From Legionella sp. (lineage in GTDB: Bacteria > Pseudomonadota > Gammaproteobacteria > Legionellales > Legionellaceae): a DNA stretch of 41,547 nucleotides. Below, one piece after another: positions 33,925 to 41,547 of the stretch. The position numbers and the translations under genes are program-made. The number at the start of each line of letters is the position of its first letter. The first letter of the stretch is position 1. The notes beneath the pieces are model-generated. The model saw only the letters and a list, made by a program, of their open reading frames with translations, made no database searches and was not told the origin of the DNA. The DNA is taken from NCBI GenBank assembly GCA_027437055.1, contig DAIAOV010000004.1, positions 29,013 through 70,559 of the forward strand. The letters are read 5' to 3'.

Positions 33925-34926
33925 ATGAAACGTGGTTTACTGCTCATTAACCTTGGAACCCCAAACAGTACTAATATCGCCGATATTAGTCGTTATTTGC
34001 GCGAATTTCTAACAGATAAACGAGTAATAGATATCCCGATTATACTCCGTTATTTATTAGTCTATGGCTTCATAGTCCCGTTTAGATCAAAAAAATCAGC
34101 ACATGCCTATAAATTAATATGGACAGAGCAAGGCTCTCCTTTACTGTACCATAGTCAAAACCTAGTGGAGGCACTTCAAGAACTCCTCGGCTCGCAATTT
34201 AAAGTAACTTTAGGCATGCGTTATGGCAATCCATCCATTGCTCACGCAATCCATGATTTAAATGAGTGTGACACTATTACTGTCCTTCCTTTATACCCAC
34301 AATACTCCTCAGCAGCTACAGGCTCATCATTTGAGGAAGTAATGCGCATCATATCGGCTCAGGAAGTTATCCCTTCGGTGCACCTCATCCGTGATTTTTA
34401 CAACCACCCCGACTATATTTCATCACAAGCTCAACTGCTTAAGACTTATTTCAATAATTCGGATCACCTACTATTTAGTTATCATGGTATTCCTGAGCGC
34501 CAATTACACAAAAGTGGTTGTGTTACGATTTGTCCCGAAATTTGTGCTCCAATATCAGTGAGTAATCAAGCTTGTTATCGAGCACAATGTTACCAAACCA
34601 GCTTTTTGCTGGCACAAGATTTAAAATTGCTCCCTAACCAATACAGTACCGCTTTCCAATCTCGATTAGGAAAAATCCCCTGGATAAAACCTTACACTGA
34701 TGAGGTGCTCGTTGAACTTGCAAACAAAGGAATCAAGCATCTTGCCATTGTTTGTCCATCATTCACCGCAGATTGCCTTGAAACCCTTGAAGAAATAGGC
34801 ATGCGTGCCAAAGAGCAATGGCATCAATTGGGAGGAGAGCAATTTACTCTCGTCCCTAGCTTAAACAGTAATGAACATTGGGTTAAAGCTATTGGGAATA
34901 TAGTTAATGCTCAAGAGAAATATTAG
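33925..34926 (+). CDS. hemH: Ferrochelatase
   Basis: HemH inserts ferrous iron into protoporphyrin IX, the last step of haem synthesis, at the inner face of the membrane. Visible family blocks are GLLLINLGTPNS, AYKLIWTEQGSPLLYHS, LPLYPQYSSAATGSSF, SYHGIPERQLHKSGC with the catalytic His, FQSRLGKIPWIKPYTDEVL, and CPSFTADCLETLEEI with the conserved Glu. Cys-containing CYRAQCYQTSF is also typical of this group. The length of 333 residues is normal. It stands alone between the cold-shock gene and the RND genes. Confidence 0.96.
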   Translation: MKRGLLLINLGTPNSTNIADISRYLREFLTDKRVIDIPIILRYLLVYGFIVPFRSKKSAHAYKLIWTEQGSPLLYHSQNLVEALQELLGSQFKVTLGMRYGNPSIAHAIHDLNECDTITVLPLYPQYSSAATGSSFEEVMRIISAQEVIPSVHLIRDFYNHPDYISSQAQLLKTYFNNSDHLLFSYHGIPERQLHKSGCVTICPEICAPISVSNQACYRAQCYQTSFLLAQDLKLLPNQYSTAFQSRLGKIPWIKPYTDEVLVELANKGIKHLAIVCPSFTADCLETLEEIGMRAKEQWHQLGGEQFTLVPSLNSNEHWVKAIGNIVNAQEKY

Positions 34927-35004
34927 AACTCTTTTGAAGTACTACTCTCGTAGGGTAATTGTCATTTTAACCTGTTTAATTTGAAACCATATTTATGGTA
35001 TATT

Positions 35005-35023
35005 AGACCTCTTTCGAAACTCT
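35005..35023 (+). repeat. Copy of the AGACCTCTTT end motif
   Basis: AGACCTCTTTCGAAACTCT lies between hemH and the RND genes. It matches the inward-read right end of the 26630-26732 segment (AGACCTCTTTTGAAACTC) except for one base. A weaker copy, AGAACTCTTTTGAAGT, overlaps the hemH stop at 34925-34940. Only single ends are clear here. Confidence 0.5.
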
Positions 35024-35064
35024 TATGTACGTCTCATTAGTGGGCTAATTTTTAGGAGAATGTT

Positions 35065-36132
35065 TTGTCCCTCAAGTCAAAGGTAAAAAATGCCTGGCAA
35101 AGTAAACTCTCGAAAACTCTCATTATCACAATGGGGCTCAGTATTTTTATAACCATTTATTTTATAGTACGCCATTCATCCTCAACACCACCGGCTTTAC
35201 CTACTAAGTTTGTTGAAATACAAACAGCAACACCAACTACCATTCAAAAAACAATAAAACTAATAGGAACGATTCGCCCCAAACATACAACCATTCTCGT
35301 CGCAAAAGGATCAGGAATGTTAGATATCTTGCGTCCTTCTGGAGAAGTGGTAAAAAAAGGAGCTTTAATCGCAAAAATAATCAATCCTGATATTGAAAAA
35401 AGCTATCAACTCTCTAAAGCTACTACAAAACTCGCCAATACCCAATATAAACGTCTGTTCAGCTTACGTAAAACAGGCTTTGTCAGTGCTCGAGAAGTAG
35501 AAGAAAAAAAACAACTCTTGATAGATGCTCAGAAAGAATTAGCTAAGACTAAAATTGAGCTGAAGAACATGCGCTTTTATGCTCCGTTTAACGGCATTAT
35601 TGGCGCTTATAAAATAAAAGAAGGTTCTCAAGTTAATGACTCAGCTCAAGTAGTCGCTGTATATGATCCCAGCTCATTAACTATAGAAGTAGATATTCCA
35701 TGCACGAATCACCCCCAGATTAAGGTAAATCAACCAGTCACGATACTAGGTAAGCCCTATCATTTAAGTCACTTACAAAAAATGATAGATGATGATACTC
35801 ATATGTGTCCGGCCGATATAGATATTCATTGTGATACCTGCTTAATAGGGACTAACGTGTTTGTAGAACTGATAGTTAAAGAAAAGCAGGATGTTTTAGT
35901 TATTCCAACATCCGCTTTATTTTTTAAAAATGGCAAACCCCACATTTATAAGGTGAATAATAACAAAATAGAGTTAATTAGAGTCAAGGCCGGTATTCAA
36001 GAAAAAGATAAGATAGAAATTAGCTCAGGCTTAAAACCAGGAGACCACGTCGTTATAAAAAACCCCGAACGTTTATATCCTGGGCTAACTGTGGCAATTT
36101 ATCAGCCACAAGAAAATAAATCTAACGGCTAA
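35065..36132 (+). CDS. RND efflux pump membrane-fusion (periplasmic adaptor) subunit
   Basis: Periplasmic adaptor that links an RND pump to an outer-membrane channel. It starts at a TTG with AGGAG 6 bases upstream; the ATG at 35060 is out of frame. An N-terminal membrane anchor lies at about residues 18-36. A lipoyl-like half (GMLDILRPSGEVVKKGALIA), a short helical hairpin (about 105-165), the second lipoyl half (FYAPFNGIIGAYKIKEGSQV) and a beta-barrel domain follow. Residues 244-260 form an unusual His/Cys-rich insert (H246, C248, H255, C256, C259). The pump gene follows after 9 bases. No outer-membrane factor gene is adjacent, so a TolC encoded elsewhere is likely used. Confidence 0.9.
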   Translation: MSLKSKVKNAWQSKLSKTLIITMGLSIFITIYFIVRHSSSTPPALPTKFVEIQTATPTTIQKTIKLIGTIRPKHTTILVAKGSGMLDILRPSGEVVKKGALIAKIINPDIEKSYQLSKATTKLANTQYKRLFSLRKTGFVSAREVEEKKQLLIDAQKELAKTKIELKNMRFYAPFNGIIGAYKIKEGSQVNDSAQVVAVYDPSSLTIEVDIPCTNHPQIKVNQPVTILGKPYHLSHLQKMIDDDTHMCPADIDIHCDTCLIGTNVFVELIVKEKQDVLVIPTSALFFKNGKPHIYKVNNNKIELIRVKAGIQEKDKIEISSGLKPGDHVVIKNPERLYPGLTVAIYQPQENKSNG

Positions 36133-36141
36133 ATCCCTATT

Positions 36142-39100
36142 ATGAAATTTACGAGTTATTTTCTTAAACATCCTGTTATTGCAATTATTATTAATGGCAT
36201 GATCCTTCTTTTAGGAGTGCTTTGTCTCCATTCACTTCCTATTAGAGAATATCCTGATATTAGTTTTCCGGTGATTACAGTGAAAACTACTTATCCTAAT
36301 GCCAGTCCGGAATTAGTTGAGTCCGCGGTGACTAATGTTATGGAAGAACAATTAGCTGGAATTGAAGGTCTAGAATTAATGGTCTCTCATTCAAACGCTA
36401 ATACGTCGAGGATTATGCTACGATTTCGTCCAGGAACATCTATGGATAAAGCATTAAATGCAACCAGAGAAGCCGCCGGCCTTGCTCAATCGCTACTTCC
36501 TAGCACGGTAAAAGCGCCTCAAGTTGAACGGCAAAAGCCCTCTGACGGCTTACCTTTTGTAGGGATATCATTGGAGTCCGCTTCATTAAATTTTGGTGAG
36601 TTGACCCATTACGCAAATCTTAATCTGAAAAATGTATTCCGTAGTATCAAAGGGGTCGCATCAGTTGAAGTATGGGGGCAACCGTATACTTATGAAATCA
36701 ATCTGGATCCTCAAAAACTTTATGCTTTTGGTATCAATGCAAATGAGGTCGCCGATGCAATAGCAATAAATAAACTCTCTTTGCCTGCGGGTAGTTATCA
36801 AGATAAAACTCCTACATCTTTGAATTTTGAATTAAAGACTCCAGAAGATTATAAAAATCTCATAATCAAGACAGAGAACAATCACCCTATTTTACTCAAC
36901 TCATTAGCTAAAGTGAGACTCACTACCGACCATAATCAATTTAGAGTACGAGTTAACAGTCATTCAGGTTTAGTACTGTCTATTAATCGGGCTGAAGATG
37001 CAAATCCACTTGAAGTATCAGCAGAAATTCGAAAAGAACTTAAAGCGCTCAAAAACACCTTACCAGAGGGTATAAAGGTCAAAATTATTACTGACCAATC
37101 AGAATTCATTCGCGCCTCTTTAAAAAATATACGCTCCTCCATTTTTGAATCTATTGTTTTAGTTTTAATCATTATTTTTATTTTCTTGAGAAATATACGC
37201 GCCACTATTATTCCTTTAGTCACTATTCCCATTTCTCTTTTAGGTTCTTTTTTATTTTTAAAAATTGCAGGATTTTCTATCAATCAAATGACGCTTCTTG
37301 CCATGGTATTAGCGGTAGGTTTAGTCGTTGATGATGCAATTATTGTCCTTGAAAATATTTGGCGTCATATTGAAGATGGATTAACACCGTTAGATTCAGC
37401 TCATAACGGCTCAAAACAAATTGGGTTTGCTATAATAGCGATGACATTTACCTTAACCAGCGTTTATGCCCCTATTGCTTTTATTGATGGCATGGTTGGA
37501 CAACTATTTATTGAGTTTGCTGTTGCCTTAGCAGGTAGTGTCTTTATTTCAGGTATAGTCGCTTTAACATTATCTCCATTAATGTGTGCCACATTCCTCA
37601 ATAAAAATACAAAGCAACTGTGGCCAGCAATTGATTCTTTTCTCGAGAAGCTAGCTCGAGTCTATTTCAAATTATTACAGTCCTTAATTTTTAAGAAAAA
37701 GCTCATCATTGCCATTGTGTTCATTTCAATAGGTTTAAGTATTTTATTTTTTAAGTTGCTGCCAAGTGAAACTGCTCCCAAAGAAGATAGAGGACTAATA
37801 GGAGTTTATACTCCTCTTTCATCAGGGGATAATTTAGATAGCATGGAAGCAACTATAAGAAAAATAGAACCTTATCTTAACGCAATACCTGAGGCGAAGA
37901 ATAAGCTTACCTTTGCCGGAAATTGGGGCGTTATGACCGTGCTACCATTAAAGTCGCATAAGCAAAGGAGCCGCTCTGCCGAACAAATCGTAGCAGTAAT
38001 TAAACCGCAAGTGGAACAATTACCCTCTATAGATGCATCAGTATGGAGTTGGGACTCTGGCTTGCCTGGACTCGATGATGCAAGAAGTAGTGGAAAACTA
38101 GACTTAGTTATATCTACCACAGAAAGTTTTCATAACCTATTAACAGCCGCAGAAAAGCTCAAAGCAGCTGTAGATCAGAGCAAAAAATTTGATTCTTCAC
38201 ACTATGATTTGCGACTGGATTCTATGGGATACACTATAGACATAGATAAAAATGCCTTAGCACAATTAGGACTGACTCCTAGTGAAGTAGCCAAAACTAT
38301 AGAAGTTTTTTTTAGTGGCGACAAATCGTTATCCTTTCAAAAAGACGGTATAGTTTATAATCTGACACTTCAAGCCGCTTCAAAACCCTGGACGTTGGAT
38401 GAGCTCTATTTAACGACCCCCTCCGGAAAACGTGTCTCTCTAGGCTCAATTGCCAAAATGAAAAGACAAACGCAACCGGCTTCTCTAGAGCACGTGAATC
38501 AAATGCGCTCCACTAAGTTACATGTGGGTTTACCAACTCATCAGTCTTTTAAAACGGGAATGAATGATCTGATGCGTATCGCCAAAGATACTCTGCCGCC
38601 ACAATATAAACTGAGTTGGTCAGGGGCAGCTAAGACATATAATGAGTCCTCCCATACAATGATACTTTTATTTGCCTTATCATTAATCTTTATTTACGCC
38701 ATATTGTCTGCCCAATTTGAAAATTTTATTTCTCCACTGATTATTCTATTCACCGTTCCTTTAGCCTGTTTTGGTGCTTTATTCTTTGCCTACCTCTTTG
38801 GACAATCTTTGAATATTTATACTCAAGTAGGTTTGGTCACTTTAATAGGTTTAATCAGTAAGCACGGAATTTTAATTGTCGAATTTGCCAATCAATTACA
38901 AAAAGAAGGGGTATCATTAATTGAGGCGATAAAAAAAGCATGTTCTTTACGCTTACGCCCTATTCTCATGACTACAGCTGCCATGATGTTTGGTGCTATA
39001 CCTCTGGCACTATCACATGATGCAGGTGCTGAATCTCGACATGCTATAGGTATAGTGCTAATAGGAGGCTTATCTATAGGTACTTTTTTCACCCTTATAG

Positions 39101-39165
39101 TACTCCCCTCTATTTATTATTTCATCTCAAAATTAATGAAAAAGAATGCATCATCCTCATCTTAG
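36142..39165 (+). CDS. RND-family efflux permease (HAE1/AcrB type)
   Basis: Inner-membrane proton-driven exporter of 1007 residues with about twelve membrane segments and two large periplasmic loops. N-terminal MKFTSYFLKHPVIAIIINGMI, SLPIREYPDISFPVITVKTTYP and the proton-relay pair in VLAVGLVVDDAIIVLENIWRH (Asp-Asp of segment 4) are typical. The C-terminal half has LTLIGLISKHGILIVEFANQ and RLRPILMTTAAMMFGAIPLAL, the matching segment-10 and -11 blocks. The substrate cannot be told from sequence. It forms an operon with the adaptor gene. Confidence 0.94.
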   Translation: MKFTSYFLKHPVIAIIINGMILLLGVLCLHSLPIREYPDISFPVITVKTTYPNASPELVESAVTNVMEEQLAGIEGLELMVSHSNANTSRIMLRFRPGTSMDKALNATREAAGLAQSLLPSTVKAPQVERQKPSDGLPFVGISLESASLNFGELTHYANLNLKNVFRSIKGVASVEVWGQPYTYEINLDPQKLYAFGINANEVADAIAINKLSLPAGSYQDKTPTSLNFELKTPEDYKNLIIKTENNHPILLNSLAKVRLTTDHNQFRVRVNSHSGLVLSINRAEDANPLEVSAEIRKELKALKNTLPEGIKVKIITDQSEFIRASLKNIRSSIFESIVLVLIIIFIFLRNIRATIIPLVTIPISLLGSFLFLKIAGFSINQMTLLAMVLAVGLVVDDAIIVLENIWRHIEDGLTPLDSAHNGSKQIGFAIIAMTFTLTSVYAPIAFIDGMVGQLFIEFAVALAGSVFISGIVALTLSPLMCATFLNKNTKQLWPAIDSFLEKLARVYFKLLQSLIFKKKLIIAIVFISIGLSILFFKLLPSETAPKEDRGLIGVYTPLSSGDNLDSMEATIRKIEPYLNAIPEAKNKLTFAGNWGVMTVLPLKSHKQRSRSAEQIVAVIKPQVEQLPSIDASVWSWDSGLPGLDDARSSGKLDLVISTTESFHNLLTAAEKLKAAVDQSKKFDSSHYDLRLDSMGYTIDIDKNALAQLGLTPSEVAKTIEVFFSGDKSLSFQKDGIVYNLTLQAASKPWTLDELYLTTPSGKRVSLGSIAKMKRQTQPASLEHVNQMRSTKLHVGLPTHQSFKTGMNDLMRIAKDTLPPQYKLSWSGAAKTYNESSHTMILLFALSLIFIYAILSAQFENFISPLIILFTVPLACFGALFFAYLFGQSLNIYTQVGLVTLIGLISKHGILIVEFANQLQKEGVSLIEAIKKACSLRLRPILMTTAAMMFGAIPLALSHDAGAESRHAIGIVLIGGLSIGTFFTLIVLPSIYYFISKLMKKNASSSS

Positions 39166-39242
39166 ATGCCTATGGCTTGCCATTTTTATTTACTGTATTA
39201 TGAAGCCTTTTGTTTTTTACAACTTTTTATACCATGGAGGTT

Positions 39243-40544
39243 ATGTTGAAACGGATATTCTTTTTAATGCTTTTTGTTGCCTCACAAGCATTTAGCACAG
39301 TGTTTAGTCACGAAGAAAGCACTTTTTTAAAACAGCACTTTTTTGCCAATTTTCTCGCTAATGGCGCCATAGTTGCCTCTCCTTCGCAACAAAACCCTAA
39401 TTATTATTACGATTGGATACGAGACTCGGCTATAGCAATGGGGTTAGTAGAAACGTGGTATGAATCAACTCAATTAAGCCAATATAAAAAACTTTTATTG
39501 CAATACATTACCTGGACTGAAACCATCCAACATCAAAAAGATCCTAATCCTCAACAAGATATTTTAGGCGAACCTAAATTTTATATTGATGGATACCCTT
39601 TTGATCATGCCTGGGGCAGACCGCAAAATGATGGACCGGCGCTGCGAACCTTAGTGTTAATTAGATTTGCCCAGCAATTATTAGATCATCAAGAAACAGA
39701 ATATGTACAAACACATCTATATAATGGCGACATGGATCCCTACACTATGGGGGCTATAAAAATGGACTTAGAATATGTTGCCCACCATTGGCAAGATGCA
39801 AACTTTGATCTTTGGGAAGAAGTATATGGCCATCATTTTTTCACTGCTATTGCACAAAGAAAAGCGTTAATCAATGGCGCAGTTCTTGCTCGCCGCCTCA
39901 ATGACGACCAGGCGGCTGCTTATTATGAAAAGCAGGCCAGTCTAATTGGCGATGCCTTAAAACAATATATTGATCCTGCCCATCATCTCATTCAAGCCTC
40001 CCTTCCCTATCATAGTGGACCGCAAAAAACTTTAGAGCTGGACTCCTCAGTCATTATTGGCATACTAATCAATCAACAAGCAGAAGGGCTTTTTGCACCA
40101 CAAAATAGTCTAGTGAAAAATACAGTTGATGCGTTACACCAACAATTCAACCTCATGTTTCCAATTAATAAAAATAATCCTGGTGCCATCTTATTTGGTC
40201 GATACCCTGGTGATACCTATGATGGATATAATACAAATAGTGTAGGTAACCCCTGGTTTATACTCACTGCTACTATGGCTGAATATTATTTTACTCTAGC
40301 GAATAATTTAGAAGTTAATGAAACCAATAAACCTTTCATAAAAGAATACTTAAGTACTGGGGATAATTATTTAAAACTCATCAAAAAATACGCCCCAGAA
40401 ATGTATTTAAGCGAGCAAATTAACTTGAATACTGGGATTCAACAGGGCGCAGCCTCTCTAACTTGGAGCTATGTGGCTGTACTTCGAGCCATTGACTTAA
40501 GGGAGAAACTGGAAATAAAGCTCAAGGGGGTTATAATAAGTTGA
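39243..40544 (+). CDS. gamA: Secreted glycoside hydrolase family 15 glucoamylase
   Basis: Glucoamylase that releases glucose from starch or glycogen; L. pneumophila GamA, a type II-secreted enzyme near this locus, is the likely counterpart. A signal peptide is clear (LKRIFFLMLFVASQAFS). GH15 blocks are YYYDWIRDSAIAMGLVE, GYPFDHAWGRPQNDGPALR, FDLWEEVYGHHFFTAIAQR with the acid Glu, YDGYNTNSVGNPWFILTATMAEYY, and LSEQINLNTGIQQGAASLTWSY with the base Glu. The frame is open from 39210, and candidate starts are ATG 39234, ATG 39243 and TTG 39246; GGAGG at 39236-39240 favours the last two. The end overlaps a small ORF, and a convergent sugar-porter gene follows. Confidence 0.9.
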   Translation: MLKRIFFLMLFVASQAFSTVFSHEESTFLKQHFFANFLANGAIVASPSQQNPNYYYDWIRDSAIAMGLVETWYESTQLSQYKKLLLQYITWTETIQHQKDPNPQQDILGEPKFYIDGYPFDHAWGRPQNDGPALRTLVLIRFAQQLLDHQETEYVQTHLYNGDMDPYTMGAIKMDLEYVAHHWQDANFDLWEEVYGHHFFTAIAQRKALINGAVLARRLNDDQAAAYYEKQASLIGDALKQYIDPAHHLIQASLPYHSGPQKTLELDSSVIIGILINQQAEGLFAPQNSLVKNTVDALHQQFNLMFPINKNNPGAILFGRYPGDTYDGYNTNSVGNPWFILTATMAEYYFTLANNLEVNETNKPFIKEYLSTGDNYLKLIKKYAPEMYLSEQINLNTGIQQGAASLTWSYVAVLRAIDLREKLEIKLKGVIIS

Positions 40545-40729
40545 TGCTCAAGAGCCTATTATCAGATATTTTAAAGGCATTAGAAAACAATCCAAAATCT
40601 TCTCTATCGGAGTTACGTGAGCCAGAACTTCTTTCCCACGGCTTTCTTACACAGGATGAAGAGCTTACTAAAAAGTTTAGTGATCTTTTTAATGCGAAAC
40701 AGAGTAATACAAATGAACTGATACATTAA
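40544..40729 (+). CDS. Small hypothetical protein coupled to the glucoamylase gene
   Basis: 61 residues from the ATG that overlaps the glucoamylase stop by one base (TGATG). It has no signal peptide or membrane segment and is polar and helical (MLKSLLSDILKALENNPKSS, FLTQDEELTKKFSDLFNAK). No family recognised. The overlap argues that it is translated, but the short length and lack of known relatives keep confidence modest. Confidence 0.45.
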   Translation: MLKSLLSDILKALENNPKSSLSELREPELLSHGFLTQDEELTKKFSDLFNAKQSNTNELIH

Positions 40730-40736
40730 AAGCTTG

Positions 40737-41547
40737 TTAATTAACATGAGTTGGTGTTAATAACGAGGGCTCAGCTAGCACACGATCGCTCGACTCATCT
40801 CCCCTACCTAAAAACCTAAGTGACTTACCCATCATCACATAATTCTCTATCTGTTCTAAACTGATATTTTTAGTTTCCGGCATATAAAAATAAGTGTAAA
40901 CAAAACCTAAACAACAGATTAATGCATACAAAGCAAATACGTACTCTATTCCTAGCATGCTTTGTAATAAAGGGAAACTAAAAATTACTACTGTATTAAA
41001 AGTCCAATTGCTCATGGAAGATAACCCCATGCCCGCGCCGCGTACATGGAGAGGGAAGATTTCTGCCATGGCAATATGAGGAATAGGGCCAACACTAATC
41101 GCAAAAGAGAAGATATATACTGTTAAACAAATGACAGACAAATAAGGCAGCAGAGCAACATGACTTAATGAAAAGAAACATAAGGCCAATAAACTCAGCC
41201 ATGTTCCTGCAAATCCAAACAACAATAACTTACGTCGACCAATTTTATCCACACATAAAATAGCAATCACCGTAACGAATAAATTAACTAGACCGATTCC
41301 TATAGTTGCTAATATTTGCCCTGTTGCACTATCCAACCCTAGGTTTTTGAAAATTTCTGGGGCAAAATAAATCACTACATTAATTCCGCTTAACTGTTGC
41401 AAGCAAAACAAGGTCATGCCCAACACGAGAACTGGTAATAACGGTTTTTTTAATAACAACAACCAACTCCCCTTCTTTGGTTCATTAGCTAGAGTTTGTT
41501 CAATATCTTGCAACTCACGCTCAATAGAATGATGTTTACGTAATTTG
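40737..41547 (-). CDS. Sugar porter of the major facilitator superfamily, C-terminal part, cut by window edge
   Basis: MFS sugar:proton symporter (xylose/galactose/glucose type), read on the minus strand from outside the window. The frame is open through the edge (KLRKHHSIERELQDIEQTLA…), so the start at 41513 is internal. Visible: CLQQLSGINVVIYFAPEIFK in segment 7, the loop motif VDKIGRRKLLLFG, and the family end motif PETKNISLEQIENY. About six membrane segments remain. In L. pneumophila a sugar porter (ywtG) at the end of the Entner-Doudoroff operon lies next to gamA, as I remember, which fits this position and suggests uptake of the glucose that GamA releases. Confidence 0.9.
   Translation of the reverse strand, partial: KLRKHHSIERELQDIEQTLANEPKKGSWLLLLKKPLLPVLVLGMTLFCLQQLSGINVVIYFAPEIFKNLGLDSATGQILATIGIGLVNLFVTVIAILCVDKIGRRKLLLFGFAGTWLSLLALCFFSLSHVALLPYLSVICLTVYIFSFAISVGPIPHIAMAEIFPLHVRGAGMGLSSMSNWTFNTVVIFSFPLLQSMLGIEYVFALYALICCLGFVYTYFYMPETKNISLEQIENYVMMGKSLRFLGRGDESSDRVLAEPSLLTPTHVN

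Noticed and set aside
36960..37283. 107-codon minus-strand frame opposite the RND permease
   Set aside because: Antisense of membrane segments of a clearly identified gene.

Overview
The window is a piece of a Legionella chromosome. It is AT-rich and contains most of the Dot/Icm type IVB secretion locus (region II), plus the housekeeping genes that normally flank it. The variable icmR slot holds a FIR-type gene rather than a recognisable icmR, icmD is duplicated, and tphA is missing where I remember it in L. pneumophila. These points suggest a non-pneumophila Legionella. I cannot name the species from sequence alone.

Layout. (1) 1-6260, metabolism: the 5' part of a pyruvate/oxaloacetate carboxyltransferase gene (minus), then aroQ-accB-accC-prmA-purH (plus). 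(2) 6372-10078: icmH/dotU and icmF (plus), the inner-membrane stabilising pair of the secretion system. (3) 10079-14470, accessory pocket: an Ala-rich ORF without a convincing start, a two-ORF IS630-type insertion sequence, a nucleotidyltransferase-like gene (minus) and a PP2C-like gene (plus). The last two diverge from a shared promoter region with PmrA-type boxes. (4) 14470-32180, all minus: icmT-icmS-FIR-icmQ-icmP-icmO, a 0.43-kb gap, then icmN-icmM-icmL-icmK-icmE-icmG-icmC-icmD-icmD2, and icmJ-icmB. These encode the inner-membrane ATPases and coupling complex (IcmB, IcmO, IcmP, IcmJ, IcmS), the core complex (IcmK/DotH, IcmE/DotG, IcmG/DotF, IcmN/DotK), the DotI/DotJ pair, small membrane proteins and the IcmQ/FIR pair. 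(5) 32292-32573: a small PmrA-box gene upstream of icmT. (6) 32708-41547: a HIT-family gene, a cold-shock gene, hemH, an RND pump pair, a secreted GH15 glucoamylase, a small coupled ORF and a partial sugar-porter gene.

How it works together. The icm/dot genes encode an effector-injecting machine. The genes at 12707 (minus), 12895 (plus) and 32573 (minus) share a regulatory layout: two TTAA-containing hexamers 11 bp apart (CTTAAT-N5-CTTAAT in the two best cases), then a -10 element exactly 10 bp further on. This fits PmrA-controlled effector genes beside the machine that would export their products. The FIR gene has a CpxR-like box overlapping its -35 region, as expected for icmR control.

Most notable points: the two strong and one degenerate PmrA promoters, two effector-like genes with enzyme-like motifs, the IS630 copy beside a probably beheaded effector-like gene, the icmD tandem pair whose C-terminal halves are conserved despite many silent changes, a four-times-repeated 24-25-residue Cys-pair module in IcmE, and a dispersed AGACCTCTTT repeat family resembling mobile-element ends.
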